Assembly: GCA_963576725.1 (NCBI GenBank)
Contig: OY755242.1
Span: 1,626,404-1,690,403, forward strand
Source of the DNA: Azorinus chamasolen
Lineage: Eukaryota > Mollusca > Bivalvia > Cardiida > Solecurtidae
Direction of reading: 5' to 3'
Length of the DNA: 64,000 nucleotides
Under the pieces are notes generated by a model. The model worked only from the letters and a program-made list of their open reading frames with translations. It did not search any database and had not been told where the DNA came from. The position numbers and the translations under genes are program-made. Positions 55,462-64,000 of the stretch are shown here, in pieces (the first letter of the stretch is position 1; each line of letters starts with the position of its first letter).

Positions 55462-55633
55462 TCCATGCTTATAAAGCTTTTAGTTGAGTCTGAGTTTCGT
55501 CCTCAATCTTTTGATTGGTCAGATTTGAGTTCTCAAGCTTTTGATTGGTCAGATTTGAGCAAAAGGCTCAAATCTGACCAATCAAAAACTTGAGAACGAA
55601 CTCAGACTCAACTAAAAGTTTTATAAGCATGGA
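55462..55633. repeat. Palindrome with a duplicated left-arm segment
   Basis: 'tccatgcttataaa' at 55462 pairs with 'ttataagcatgga' ending 55633. The innermost arm is 'gattggtcagatttgagc' against 'gctcaaatctgaccaatc'. In the left arm only, a 30-bp segment containing 'ttttgattggtcagatttga' is present twice. Confidence 0.9.
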
Positions 55634-55800
55634 TACAGTAGTTTGTGAAAAGTTTTGAGTGAATTAGAAAGTAGAACGTGTTATTAACGTTCATCAAAAA
55701 GAGATTTAACGATGAGCCTGTAAGGCAGGTAGTAGTTTAATTCGAGTCAAAAGAAGCAAAAGTTCCTATAAGTGTTTTCTGCAGTTACTTGTATCCTGTA

Positions 55801-56028
55801 TTAACCTTTTACTCCATGAATATTCATGTAAGAAATTTTGACATCATGCATATCAATTCGATTATTTTTATAACGGCACATGACATTTGGCTGAGACGGA
55901 ACTGTATAATTAGATCAATATTATACCGTAAGCAAACAGAGTAGACCCTGATCAGACGGCTCCTATATGACCTGAGTCTGCTCTGTTTGCAAATACATAG
56001 GACGGCGTATTAATGGAGGAATGGGTTA
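55801..56028. mobile_element. TTAA-type MITE with type 1 hairpin
   Basis: Left end 'ttaaccttttactccatgaa', right end 'aatggaggaatgggttaa'. The hairpin at 55932-55990 starts 'gcaaacagagtagaccctga' and ends 'gagtctgctctgtttgc', with a shortened right arm. Confidence 0.7.
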
Positions 56029-56304
56029 AGGCAAGCAACCTGCTATTTAAGCAATAATTATGTTCAATATATGATTAACCGCTTATAGGATATGTTCTGT
56101 TGTAGGTATAAATCCTTTCAGATCAGAGTTTGTTTGGGCAGACATTAAGTGTGTTTACAACATAATGTTCATTGCTTCAATTTTATAATGTCATATATAC
56201 ATTGGATTGTAAGATTTATATATAAACTATTGAATCAATTCTATTATACTTTCATAAGCAAGAGAGTAGACTCGTGTAGGATAATCCTGATATAAAGGGT
56301 TAAC

Positions 56305-56512
56305 TACAGTACAACCTCTCAATAACGACCACTAAATTGTGTTAATTAGTTGATATTTTGGGCAGGTGGTTGCTTAAAGCAAGGTGAAAGTAAAACAGAA
56401 CGCTCCTATACGAGCGTTCTGTTTTACTTTCACCTTGCTTTAAGCATTCACCTGCCTTTAACACAAAATACTTGATGTAATTTAGTGGTCATTATAGAGA
56501 GGTTTTACTGTA
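56305..56512. mobile_element. Family M MITE, complete (208 bp)
   Basis: Begins TACAGTACAACCTCTC and ends 'gagaggttttactgta'; the outer arms 'ccactaaattgtgttaa' and 'tgatgtaatttagtgg' pair. The inner arm 'aaagcaaggtgaaagtaaaa' is followed by its complement around 'cgctcctatacgagcg'. Confidence 0.88.
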
Positions 56513-56973
56513 TATCAAATTACACACTGTATCTATATCATAAATGCAGGCCAATATTGCCACCAATTTGTGATACTGACAAGAATGTTTGCATGTGTAG
56601 AGTGTTTTAGTTATATGATGAGATAGTGTAGATCCCGATCAAACTGCTCTTGGGGAGCATTTCATATGAGCCTCTGTTCTAGTATTAATATGTCTGATCT
56701 TGTTATTTACACTATTTATCTTAAGTATAAGAAACGACAATCTGAGGCAAATAGCGCAGACCCATTATTAAGTTGCTCTTGGGTAAGCATTTTGATCTGA
56801 GGGGTATATACTGTTTGCCGTTATGTCAGTCTATCAAATGTTGCAAAACTGACTTGATGAGCTTTGCCTGCCCATGGAATGATCGGTAGGGTTGGGTGTC
56901 CGAATAATTAGAGTGAGCATGAAGGTAATTCGTTAACATTTATCATTCTAAGCGCGACCTGACTCGCTTCTGC

Positions 56974-57037
56974 AAACAGTTTGGATCCTGATGAGACGCT
57001 GATTAACTCGGTGCCTCATCAGGATCCAAGTTGTACA
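56974..57037. repeat. Hairpin module, type 2 (symmetric exception)
   Basis: 'caaacagtttggatcctgat' against 'catcaggatccaagttgt'. Unlike most copies the usual T/T mismatch is here a T/A pair. Confidence 0.7.
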
Positions 57038-57088
57038 ACACTCGGTCAACAGTTTCTCAAAAGTTTACAAGTACGAAGCAGAAATAAT

Positions 57089-57339
57089 TTAACCCTTCTC
57101 TTGCTGAATTTTAAAATACATTTCTCCTTCTTTACCCATGCCCTGTTGTATAATTACATCTATCTTCACTGTGTACAAGTAGTTCCGCTGTTCAATGACT
57201 GCTGCGGAGTGCACTGGTTAAACAATCAATTTGTAAATAGTGAAGACCCTGATGAAACATCTCCTGCAGGAGCTGTCTCATCTGGGTCTTCACTATTTAC
57301 AGGTAGGTATATTGACCTGAAAAGCAAGCTAAGGGTTAA
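57089..57339. mobile_element. TTAA-type MITE with type 3 hairpin
   Basis: TTAA-CCCTT at the left and AAGGG-TTAA at the right. It contains 'gtaaatagtgaagaccctga' with complement 'ctgggtcttcactatttaca' and apex 'tctcctgcaggagctg'. It shares its right TTAA with the next element. The 137-aa frame through it is not a gene. Confidence 0.8.
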
Positions 57340-57493
57340 CCCTTGTGAGTCACTGCTGCGGAGTGCACTGGTTGCACAATCAATTTGTAAATAGTGCAGA
57401 CCCTGATGAGACAGCTCCTGCAGGAGCTGTCTCATCTGGGTCTTCACTATTTACAGGTCGGTATATTGACCTGAATAGCAAGCTAAGGGTTAA
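57336..57493. mobile_element. TTAA-type MITE with type 3 hairpin, adjacent copy (shortened)
   Basis: 'ttaacccttgtgagtcactg' to 'aatagcaagctaagggttaa'. It lacks about 100 bp of the left part present in the neighbouring copy. The hairpin is nearly identical, with 'acagctcctgcaggagctgt' at its apex. The 186-aa frame at 57345-57905 runs through this element. Confidence 0.8.
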
Positions 57494-58255
57494 AAATGCA
57501 AGAGATAAGAGTTTTGGCAGACATAATTCTTTCAGCGCGATAAGGTTAACCGATATCGGCGAATCTATTATCAACTTCGCGAACAGTTTGGTATTTCATC
57601 AGGATCCTTACTGTTTGAAACTGTATATAATAATGTTTTCTGAAGAAAGAGGAAAAAGAAACAATCCAAATGATAGAAGAGAGCAAACTGGACAGAGATC
57701 TAAACTTCGCAGTGAGGAGTTAAAGGTATACAACTCATGTGTGTTAGCAAGTAGGAGTGACCTGTCGTTTTTTATTTATAGATTTTTTCCAAAGTATTCC
57801 ATTCTATACAAAAGGGTTTTGGTTAAATTGACGAGCGAATTTCTCGTAAAGCTCGTGCAGTTGGTTAGACTGGACGTCAGATTGCCTATAGATTATAGTG
57901 ATTAAATTAAATAGCATAAGTTGAAATAGTCGGTGCTATGCTGAGCTTACCCATTATCCCACTCTACGGGTCATCTATAAATAAAAACGACATGTTAGAT
58001 CTAACGGCTAATACCTTTTTCAATGAACTATCGGTTTCAAATTATTGCATAAAATCGTTCTTCTTGGAATTCTAAATATAGACTTCGTACGTGTTTACAA
58101 CGTGAATAGAAGATGATTTATGCTCTACTGGCAAAAACTGAGGTATCAGATCTAAGTACATCATTAGTAAACAAAGGTGATACTGATCGGATCGTAGGAG
58201 CCGTCTAATCCGGGTCTACCCTATTTGTAAAGATGTTAAAAGCCTAAAAGTTGTA
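57494..58255. other. No gene; one hairpin module
   Basis: A type 1 hairpin lies at about 58168-58230 ('gtaaacaaaggtgatactga' against 'ccgggtctaccctatttgta'). A half module 'tcatcaggatccttactgtt' is near 57597. No coding domain in the open frame here. Confidence 0.4.
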
Positions 58256-58476
58256 TTAACTCTTTCGCTGGGCCAATGTAGCATCTGTGATTAATTGTGC
58301 AAACAGTTTGGATCCAGATGAGACGCCCTGTTACTCGGCGTCTCACCAGGATCCAAACTGTTTGCTACTGTGACTGTTTCTTAAACAAAAATGAAGAAAA
58401 ATAAAAATGAAAAATGGTAGCGAACGTTTGTTGGACAACGTTTGCAGACGACAAAATTTGCCAGCGAAAGAGTTAA
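58256..58476. mobile_element. TTAA-type MITE with type 2 hairpin
   Basis: Left 'ttaactctttcgctgggcca', right 'ttgccagcgaaagagttaa'. The hairpin 58299-58365 is in reversed orientation (A/A mismatch), with apex 'gccctgttactcggcg'. Confidence 0.8.
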
Positions 58477-58592
58477 TGGAATAAAAATTAAACGCTTTCG
58501 TCGATATGTATTGTCGTCTGCAAACTTTGTCATCCGCTTCAATTTACTTATTAAACTTCATTCCTTTTTCAGAAAATATAATCATAGTAATA

Positions 58593-58657
58593 AACAGTTT
58601 AGATCCTGAGGAGGCGTGAACTGAGGAGGCATCTCATCTGGATCTATATTATTTGCA
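58593..58657. repeat. Hairpin module, type 2 (diverged)
   Basis: 'aaacagtttagatcctgagg' against 'catctggatctatattattt'. Confidence 0.6.
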
Positions 58658-58694
58658 AATGTAACTACAGATTCGCCATTGGCAGCGACAGATA

Positions 58695-59493
58695 TTTAAT
58701 ACAATATAGCTACAGTAAACAGTCTCTAAAGCGGAAGTTAATACAATATATCTACAGTGAACAGCCTCTAAAGCGGAAGATAATACAATATATCTACAAT
58801 AAACAACGTCTAAATGGGAAGTACATACAATATATCTACAGTAAACAACCTCTGAAGCGGAAGTTAATACAATATATCTACAGTAAACAACGTCCAAATG
58901 GGAAGATAATACAATATATCTACAGTAAACAACCTCTAAATGGGAAGTTAATACAATATATCTACAGTAAACAACCTCTAAAGCGGAAGTTAATACAATA
59001 TATCTACAGTAAACAACGTCTAAAGCGGAAGTTAATACAATATATATACAGTAAACAACCTCTAAATGGGAAGTTAATACAATATATCTACAGTAAACAA
59101 CCTCTAAAGCGGATGTTAATACAGTATATCTACAGTAAACAACGTCTAAAGCGGAAGTTAATGCAATATATCTACAGTAAACAACCTCTAAAGCGGAAGT
59201 TAATACAGTATATCTACAGTAAACAACCTCTAAAGCGGAAATTAATCCAATATCTCTACTGTTAACAACGTCTAAAGCGGAAGTTAATACAATATATCTA
59301 CAGTAAACAACCTCTAAAGCGGAAATTAATACAATATATCTACAGTAAACAACGTCTAAAGCGGAAGTTAATACAATATATCTACAGTAAACAACCTCTA
59401 AAGCGGAAATTAATACAATATATCTACAGTAAACAACCTCTAAAGCGGAAGTTAATACAATATATCTACAGTAAACAACCTCTAAAGCGGAAG
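58695..59493 (+). repeat. 42-bp minisatellite, about 19 units, built on a family M terminus
   Basis: The unit is TACAGTAAACAACCTCTAAA + GCGGAAGTTAATACAATATA + TC, with variants (aacgtctaaatggg, aacctctaaagcgg) that partly alternate. The first 26 bp resembles the family M end TACAGTAAAACCTCT..A. The last unit runs straight into family M body sequence at 59494. The period is a multiple of three, giving a spurious minus-strand frame. It is not a CRISPR array: the unit has no unique spacers. Confidence 0.92.
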
Positions 59494-59573
59494 TTCAATT
59501 AAGTGTAAATATCGGTCTTGGAGACAGGTGGCAGCTTAATGCAGGATGAAAGTCACTCAGAAAGCTGCCAGTT
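59468..59573 (-). mobile_element. Half of a family M MITE fused to the minisatellite
   Basis: After the TIR-like 'tacagtaaacaacctctaaa', the sequence 'gtgtaaatatcggtcttgga' and 'gacaggtggcagcttaatgc' matches the right half of array M copies in reverse complement (e.g. 21503 leftward). The other half is lost after 'cagaaagctgcc'. Confidence 0.75.
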
Positions 59574-59849
59574 TAAGCAGTTACCTCATAGGAACTTTGA
59601 TATGATAAGTCGGTTCATACTTGAACCGTCTGGTATGAATCTACTGTGTATGGAATTATATAGATCTGATTCTACTGATTCTGCCATGACCATAGTATCA
59701 TGTATCCATAGGCATTTGTAAAACATCAGCTAACTTACGCCTCTTACTGATCGTATACCTGTATTCACCTTACATTAACTCTTCACCAGATGTTGCTTTA
59801 CAAACATAGTTGACAAAGATCTGACGGCTCTTACTCGTACAATTATTCA

Positions 59850-60005
59850 TCTTTAATAAAGGCGGCAGCTCCTCTGGGAGCATTCTGCATGACTTTCACC
59901 CTGCAGTATGCAGCAATCTGTGTAGAAAGACACTATCGCCTCCTGTCCAACAATTTCGTAGTATCGAGTTTTTACAATTTCGTAGTATCGAGTTTTTACT
60001 GTAAT
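59850..60005. mobile_element. Half of a family M MITE with local duplication
   Basis: 'gctcctctgggagcattctg' and 'catgactttcaccctgcag' lead to a right end 'tatcgagtttttactgta'. A segment of about 26 bp containing 'caatttcgtagtatcgag' is present twice just before the end. Confidence 0.65.
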
Positions 60006-60076
60006 TTAAATCTATGATGTGCTTAAATCTTACATGGATATACATCAGATAAATGGTTAAAACCACATGTTTATTC

Positions 60077-60288
60077 ACAGGGAACATAGACACGCCTGTA
60101 TGTATTAACAGGGTACATAGACACGCCTGTAAGTATTAACAGGGTACATAGACACGCCTGTATGTATTAACAGGGTACATAGACACACCTGTATGTATTA
60201 GCAGGGTACATAGACTGTATGTATTAACAGGGAACACAGACACGACTGTATGTATTAACAGGGTACATAGACACGCCTGTATGTATTA
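60077..60288 (+). repeat. 31-bp minisatellite, seven units
   Basis: Unit 'acagggtacatagacacgcc' + 'tgtatgtatta'; six units of 31 bp and one of 26 bp (212 bp in total). Confidence 0.95.
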
Positions 60289-60362
60289 ACGCCTTCACAA
60301 GCAGTGTAGATCCAGATTAGGATGCTCCTCTCCATAATAACCAGCTCTGGTTACTATGAACT

Positions 60363-60570
60363 TACAGTAAAACCTCTCTATAACGGCCACTGTATTGTGT
60401 TAATTAGTTGTTATTTAGGGCAGGTGGATGCTTAAAGCAAGGCAAAAGTAAACCAGAACGACCCTATAGGAGCGTTCTGTTTTACTTTCACCTTGCTTTA
60501 AGCAGCCACCTACCGTAAACACAAATTACTTGATGTAATTTAGTGGCCGTTATAGAGAGGTTTTACTGTA
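60363..60570. mobile_element. Family M MITE, complete (208 bp)
   Basis: TACAGTAAAACCTCTCTATA to 'tatagagaggttttactgta'; centre 'acgaccctataggagcgt'. Closest to the 56305 copy. Confidence 0.9.
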
Positions 60571-60973
60571 TGTCTATAGATCCTTTTCTACTGCAGCAGT
60601 CAGCTTATGTGACTGCTAGACATTTCTCTTTAAATTAGGCAATTTTTAAACTTAAATTTATGATTATTTCTTCCATGTTAGATTATGTTCTACTGTACGT
60701 GCTGTAAGACGCGTGTATATATGTGAGGTGTCACAGATAGGTTGACCTGTACAACACGACTGTGCCATTACACCCCAAAACAAACCCCCTTCAACCTGAT
60801 ATCGGGCTATATAATTATTACTTGATCTTTGTCATTTTTCTTGGAATTCTAATTATAGAAATTTCTTTGTTATAAATACAATTATCTATTTGAAATCTTA
60901 TCGCCCTTTCAAAGCCAGTCTTCGAAGGTTTAGTATGGTTCAATTCAGATCGTGTGTACATTATGGTATGGTA
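60571..60973. other. No gene recognised
   Basis: Short spacer between two family M MITEs; no repeat identified. Confidence 0.4.
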
Positions 60974-61181
60974 TACAGTAGAACCGATCTTAAGAGATAT
61001 TTCATTGATTAGATAAAGACATCTTAAAAAGCAGGTGGTTGCTTAATGCGGGGTAAATACTGCAGAAGGCTCTTATAGGAGTTTTATGCATTATCTTTGA
61101 TCTGCTAATAAAGCTACAAAATGCCTTACAGACCAATAAGTAAACCTTTGTTCGATGGTCGCTTAAAACAGGTTTACTGTA
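60974..61181. mobile_element. Family M MITE (diverged)
   Basis: 'tacagtagaaccgatcttaa' to 'aaaacaggtttactgta'; body 'gcaggtggttgcttaatg' and a weak right arm 'aataaagctacaaaatgcc'. Confidence 0.75.
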
Positions 61182-61260
61182 CTGTCAATTCGTTCAAGGT
61201 TTTGAGAATTTGTTTAACGTAGGTGTTTGCAAAAGCCTATCCCACCGCGGTTACCTGTTG

Positions 61261-61466
61261 TTAAACCTTTCGCTACCATACTCTGTCGTCTGCTAACTTT
61301 GTTGTCTGCTACAAATTTTCATTCTTTTGATTCTTTTGATTTTCTTCATTTTTGTTTCAAACGCATAGTAACAGTAACAAACAATTTGGACCCTGATGAG
61401 ACGCCGAGTCATCTGGATCCAAACTGTTTGCATAGGTAATCACAGATCCGGCAGCGAAAGGGTTAA
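61261..61466. mobile_element. TTAA-type MITE with type 2 hairpin
   Basis: 'ttaaacctttcgctaccata' to 'ggcagcgaaagggttaa'. The hairpin 61377-61432 is shortened at its apex ('gacgccgagtcatctgg'). Confidence 0.78.
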
Positions 61467-61515
61467 ACTTATTTGTATTTAGTCTGTCACGGCTGCATTT
61501 GTGCTTACCTATGCT

Positions 61516-61581
61516 AACATTTCGGACCTAGATGAGAAGCCGATTAAGTCGGCGTCTAATCAGAATCCAAACTATTTGTTA
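61516..61581. repeat. Hairpin module, type 2 (diverged)
   Basis: 'atttcggacctagatgagaa' against 'ctaatcagaatccaaactat'; apex 'gccgattaagtcggc'. Reversed orientation. Confidence 0.65.
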
Positions 61582-61973
61582 TTGTGACTAAACGTCTTAA
61601 ATGTAAGCAGGGCCATTTTGTTTACATAAAGAAAATAAAAACAATAAAAAGTGTAGCAGACGACAGACATTGGCAGCATTACAGTTAAATCAAATTGTTA
61701 TTCACTTCGTATTCGGTAAAGATCTAAATTGGGTGCACCGTGATTTGCATGTGCAAACAGTTACACATAAGGTTAACAATCAGTTCGGGTTTTTATTATT
61801 GCCTTGGCAGAAAGTGTAGAATCGGGTCTATAACATTTTACATAAACTAACGGAGCAACAGACTCTGGTCAGACGGCCCCTGGTCTGGTTCTACTCTATT
61901 TGCAAAGACGTCCGTAAACAGACGTCTCTATCAGAAACAAATATACAGCAAATCCCTCTAAACCAGACGATAT

Positions 61974-62204
61974 TTAACCCTTCGCTTGCTGAATTTTTAA
62001 ATACATTTCTCCTTCTTTGCCCATGCCCTGTTGTATAATTACATATACCTTCACTGTGTACATGTATTTCGCTATGCAATCACTGCTGTGGAGTGCACTG
62101 GTTGCACAATCAACTTGTTAATAGTGCAGACCCTGATGAGAGAGGAGACAGTCTTCACTATTTACAGGTAGGTATGTTGACCTGAATAGCAAACGAAGGG
62201 TTAA
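61974..62204. mobile_element. TTAA-type MITE with damaged type 3 hairpin
   Basis: 'ttaacccttcgcttgctgaa' to 'aatagcaaacgaagggttaa'. Same family as 57089, but the hairpin centre is reduced to 'gaccctgatgagagaggaga'. Confidence 0.78.
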
Positions 62205-62212
62205 AAGCAGTA

Positions 62213-62491
62213 CGAGAACCGGACTATACAAGCTGTATGAGTACCGGACTATTCCAGCAGTACGAGTACCGGACTAAACTAAACAAGCAGTACGAGTGCC
62301 GGACTATATGAACAGTACGAGTCCCGGTCTTTCAGACAGGTATTAGCTTAATGCAGGCTGAAAGTCGCACACAAAGGAGCTTTCTGCATGGCTTTCTGCA
62401 TAAGTTTCATCCTGCAGTAAGCAGCCATCTGTCTTAAAAGTGCTAAATTGTTCTGTATTTAAATTCTTGCTTATAGTGGCTTTACTGTGTT
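62213..62491. mobile_element. Short minisatellite abutting half a family M MITE
   Basis: Five loose units containing 'agtacgagtaccggacta' (62213-62330) lead without a gap into family M body ('cagacaggtattagcttaat') and its right end 'agtggctttactgtg' at 62491. Confidence 0.65.
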
Positions 62492-62593
62492 AGGTGTATT
62501 CTCATGATGCAAACTTTTTATTCCTCAGTTAAATGAATTAACCTTTTCTCCTCTCTTCTGGTAAGCTTAGTTGTCTTCAATACAACTTAAGTG

Positions 62594-62661
62594 TCAAACA
62601 GTTTGGACATTGATTGGACGTCGATATAGTCGACGTCTCATCTGGATCCGAACTGTTTTCA
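62594..62661. repeat. Hairpin module, type 2
   Basis: 'caaacagtttggacattgat' against 'catctggatccgaactgttt', apex 'acgtcgatatagtcgacgt'. A 'ttaaccttttctcc' end precedes it at 62539. Confidence 0.7.
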
Positions 62662-62785
62662 AAGGTTTTTACGGTTAACTCTTCTTATGCTATCAAAGAA
62701 TAAATAAATGTTAGCGAAAGAAAGGAATTGTACTCATTTTAACAGTTATCCAGTTGGCTGAATATTTGAGAATCTATTGGCTGTG

Positions 62786-62852
62786 TTGCAAACAGTTCTG
62801 ACCCCGATGAGAGACTGAGTTACTCGACGTCTCATCTTTATACAACCTGTAT
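62786..62852. repeat. Hairpin module, type 2 (diverged)
   Basis: 'gcaaacagttctgaccccga' with apex 'gactgagttactcgacgtc' and a decayed right arm. Confidence 0.55.
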
Positions 62853-62931
62853 ACAAGCTGTAAATGCCAGCGATTGGCATGCGAAGGGATAAGTCTGAAC
62901 TATAGAGTCATATCTCTATCATTTAATAAGG

Positions 62932-62998
62932 AAGTGTAGTAGATTCTAATCAGACAGCTCCTACAGGAATCGTCTGTGCTGCGTCTGCCCTGTTTTCA
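62932..62998. repeat. Hairpin module, type 1 (diverged)
   Basis: 'tgtagtagattctaatcaga' against 'gctgcgtctgccctgttt', apex 'cagctcctacaggaatcg'. Confidence 0.6.
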
Positions 62999-63032
62999 AT
63001 AACGTTAAAATGTGTTTCTTTGGTATACAGGA

Positions 63033-63282
63033 TTAACCATTCTCTTGCTGTTCACGTCAATATACCTACCTGTAAAAAGTGAAGACCCAGATAAGACAGC
63101 TCCTGCAGAAGCTGTCTCATCAGGGTCTGCACTATTTACAAATTGATTGTGCAACCAGTGCATTCCACAGTAGTGATTGCACTGCGAAATACGTGCACAC
63201 AGTGAAGATATGTGTAATTATACAACAGGGCATGGGTTAAGAAGGAAAAATGTATTTTAAAATTCAGCAAGAGAAGGGTTAA
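63033..63282. mobile_element. TTAA-type MITE with type 3 hairpin, inverted
   Basis: Reverse-complement arrangement of the 57089 element: starts 'ttaaccattctcttgctgtt' and ends 'ttcagcaagagaagggttaa'. The hairpin has the A/A form of the mismatch, as expected for the opposite orientation. Confidence 0.8.
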
Positions 63283-63424
63283 GACGTGTTTGAAAGCAAC
63301 CGCTCCTGTCTCGACACGACCTAATTATGAATAATTATCAGTTGTTTTAAATCAGGGAACTTCTTTATGCAGAATGGTTTGTGGGAAATATCGGCATAAC
63401 AGTCGTCAAGCACTAAGCTACCAG

Positions 63425-63681
63425 TTAACCCTTTCCTATTCTATGTATATTCCAAATTTCAATACCTACTGACTATTCATGGAAAACATACATACATATG
63501 TATAATGAAATATGGAAGGTGGAACATTGTAGCCATTTTAGAAGGTAAAGAAACAGATCTTTCAAATTCCATTAGCAAACAGAGCAGACCCTGATCAGAC
63601 GGCTCCTTTAGGAGCCGTCTGATCTGGGTCTACTCTGTTTACAAATGCTTGAAAACACGTTTATATGAGGAAAAGGGTTAA
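63425..63681. mobile_element. TTAA-type MITE with near-perfect type 1 hairpin
   Basis: 'ttaaccctttcctattctat' to 'tatatgaggaaaagggttaa'. This is the best preserved relative of the MITE remnant in the 2.2-kb array. The hairpin 63575-63643 has apex 'cggctcctttaggagccg'. Confidence 0.85.
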
Positions 63682-63789
63682 ACTAACATGTCTAGAATCT
63701 TTGAATTGTAGTCGAAGAGAGGCTTCAATATATAGTACATCTCACCTGAAGCGACAATCAACAAAGTGTCTAATTATGGGTATGTAATG

Positions 63790-63930
63790 GATTAATGCAG
63801 GTCAAAAGTAATGTTGAAAGCTCCCATTGGAGCTTTCTGCATTGCTTTAGTCCTACTTTAAGCAACCATCTGTTTTTAAGACTCCTATGTTCAACAAATA
63901 AATGGCCGCTTATGACAGGGTTCTATTGCA
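63790..63930. mobile_element. Partial family M MITE
   Basis: 'attaatgcaggtcaaaagta' and 'ttgaaagctcccattggagc' with the complementary 'gctttagtcctactttaagc'. Neither terminus is intact. A duplicated 'gggttctatt' follows. Confidence 0.6.
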
Positions 63931-64000
63931 GGGTTTTATTCCAGGGTTCTATTCTAATTGTTTTTAAATGTTACAGTTGTCACAGCTGTTTTCGCTAATC

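Noticed and set aside
56981..57394. 137-codon open frame
   Set aside because: Runs through hairpin modules and a TTAA MITE; the SEDPDET-like peptides recur wherever the hairpin occurs.
57395..57465. CTGATGA in the hairpin modules as hammerhead core
   Set aside because: The CTGATGA belongs to one arm of a simple long hairpin and no GAAA core or third helix is present.
57345..57905. 186-codon open frame
   Set aside because: Its first third is the TTAA-type MITE and its hairpin; the rest has no domain and no splice or promoter context.
58649..58897. Open frame with VYCRYIVLTSALE-type repeats, minus strand
   Set aside because: It is the translation of the 42-bp minisatellite; the period is a multiple of three, so frames stay open without selection.
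58695..59493. CRISPR-like regular array
   Set aside because: Units are contiguous 42-bp repeats with no unique spacers, in a eukaryotic transposon context.

Overview
The window is eukaryotic, AT-rich and almost entirely non-coding. Its repeats point to an invertebrate, most likely a bivalve mollusc. The clues are Penelope-like and CR1-like retroelements with strong coding similarity to those of aquatic invertebrates, a 2A-type motif at the start of the CR1-like element, a 160-bp repeat and 'acggacgg / tccggaaa' repeats of a kind I associate with bivalves, and many short palindromic transposons. No bacterial feature is present. Host coding evidence is limited to one good BTB/POZ exon (48627-48918, minus) and one weak cysteine-rich candidate (453-608, plus).

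Layout. 1-6.4 kb: mostly unrecognised DNA with a Penelope-repeat fragment, a 208-bp palindromic MITE (2927-3134) and a fold-back element (4168-5605) enclosing repeat family D. 6.4-11.1 kb: two Penelope-like elements lie head to head. The minus one keeps its C-terminus and two tandem terminal repeats. The plus one has its reverse transcriptase split by a 1.9-kb repeat D copy, itself split by a smaller terminal-inverted-repeat element. 11.4-13.1 kb: degenerate tandem repeats and a 21-bp minisatellite. 14.2-17.7 kb: a three-layer nest, with a Penelope terminal repeat inside element B inside a deleted PIF/Harbinger element. 18.2-19.1 kb: a 160-bp tandem repeat. 19.8-29.96 kb: a 10-kb tandem array of 2.2-kb units, each carrying a tRNA-Ser-like sequence, a MITE and a hairpin module.

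30-42 kb: MITEs, a second 21-bp minisatellite in opposite orientation, a Penelope terminal repeat, a Crypton-type tyrosine recombinase fragment, a broken CR1-like retrotransposon (34.2-37.6 kb, minus), a 223-bp tandem repeat interrupted by repeat D, and a fold-back element with a tRNA-like sequence in each arm (40572-41345). 42-49.4 kb: tandem Penelope 3' ends interrupted by a 733-bp TTAA-flanked fold-back element, then minisatellite, the BTB exon and GT-rich repeats. 50-64 kb: inverted repeats, a non-LTR C-terminal fragment, and a dense field of MITEs and minisatellites.

Two non-autonomous DNA transposon families dominate. One (called M here) has TA flanks and a TACAGTAAAACCTC terminus, resembling pogo/Tc1-mariner. 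The other has TTAA flanks and CCCTT termini, resembling piggyBac. Both carry a central hairpin with a similar GCTCC..GGAGC apex. The TTAA family's stem retains a one-base T/T (or A/A) mismatch in most copies. Several minisatellites appear to have grown from ends or interiors of family M. Calls rest on reading by eye; family assignments of short repeats need database comparison.
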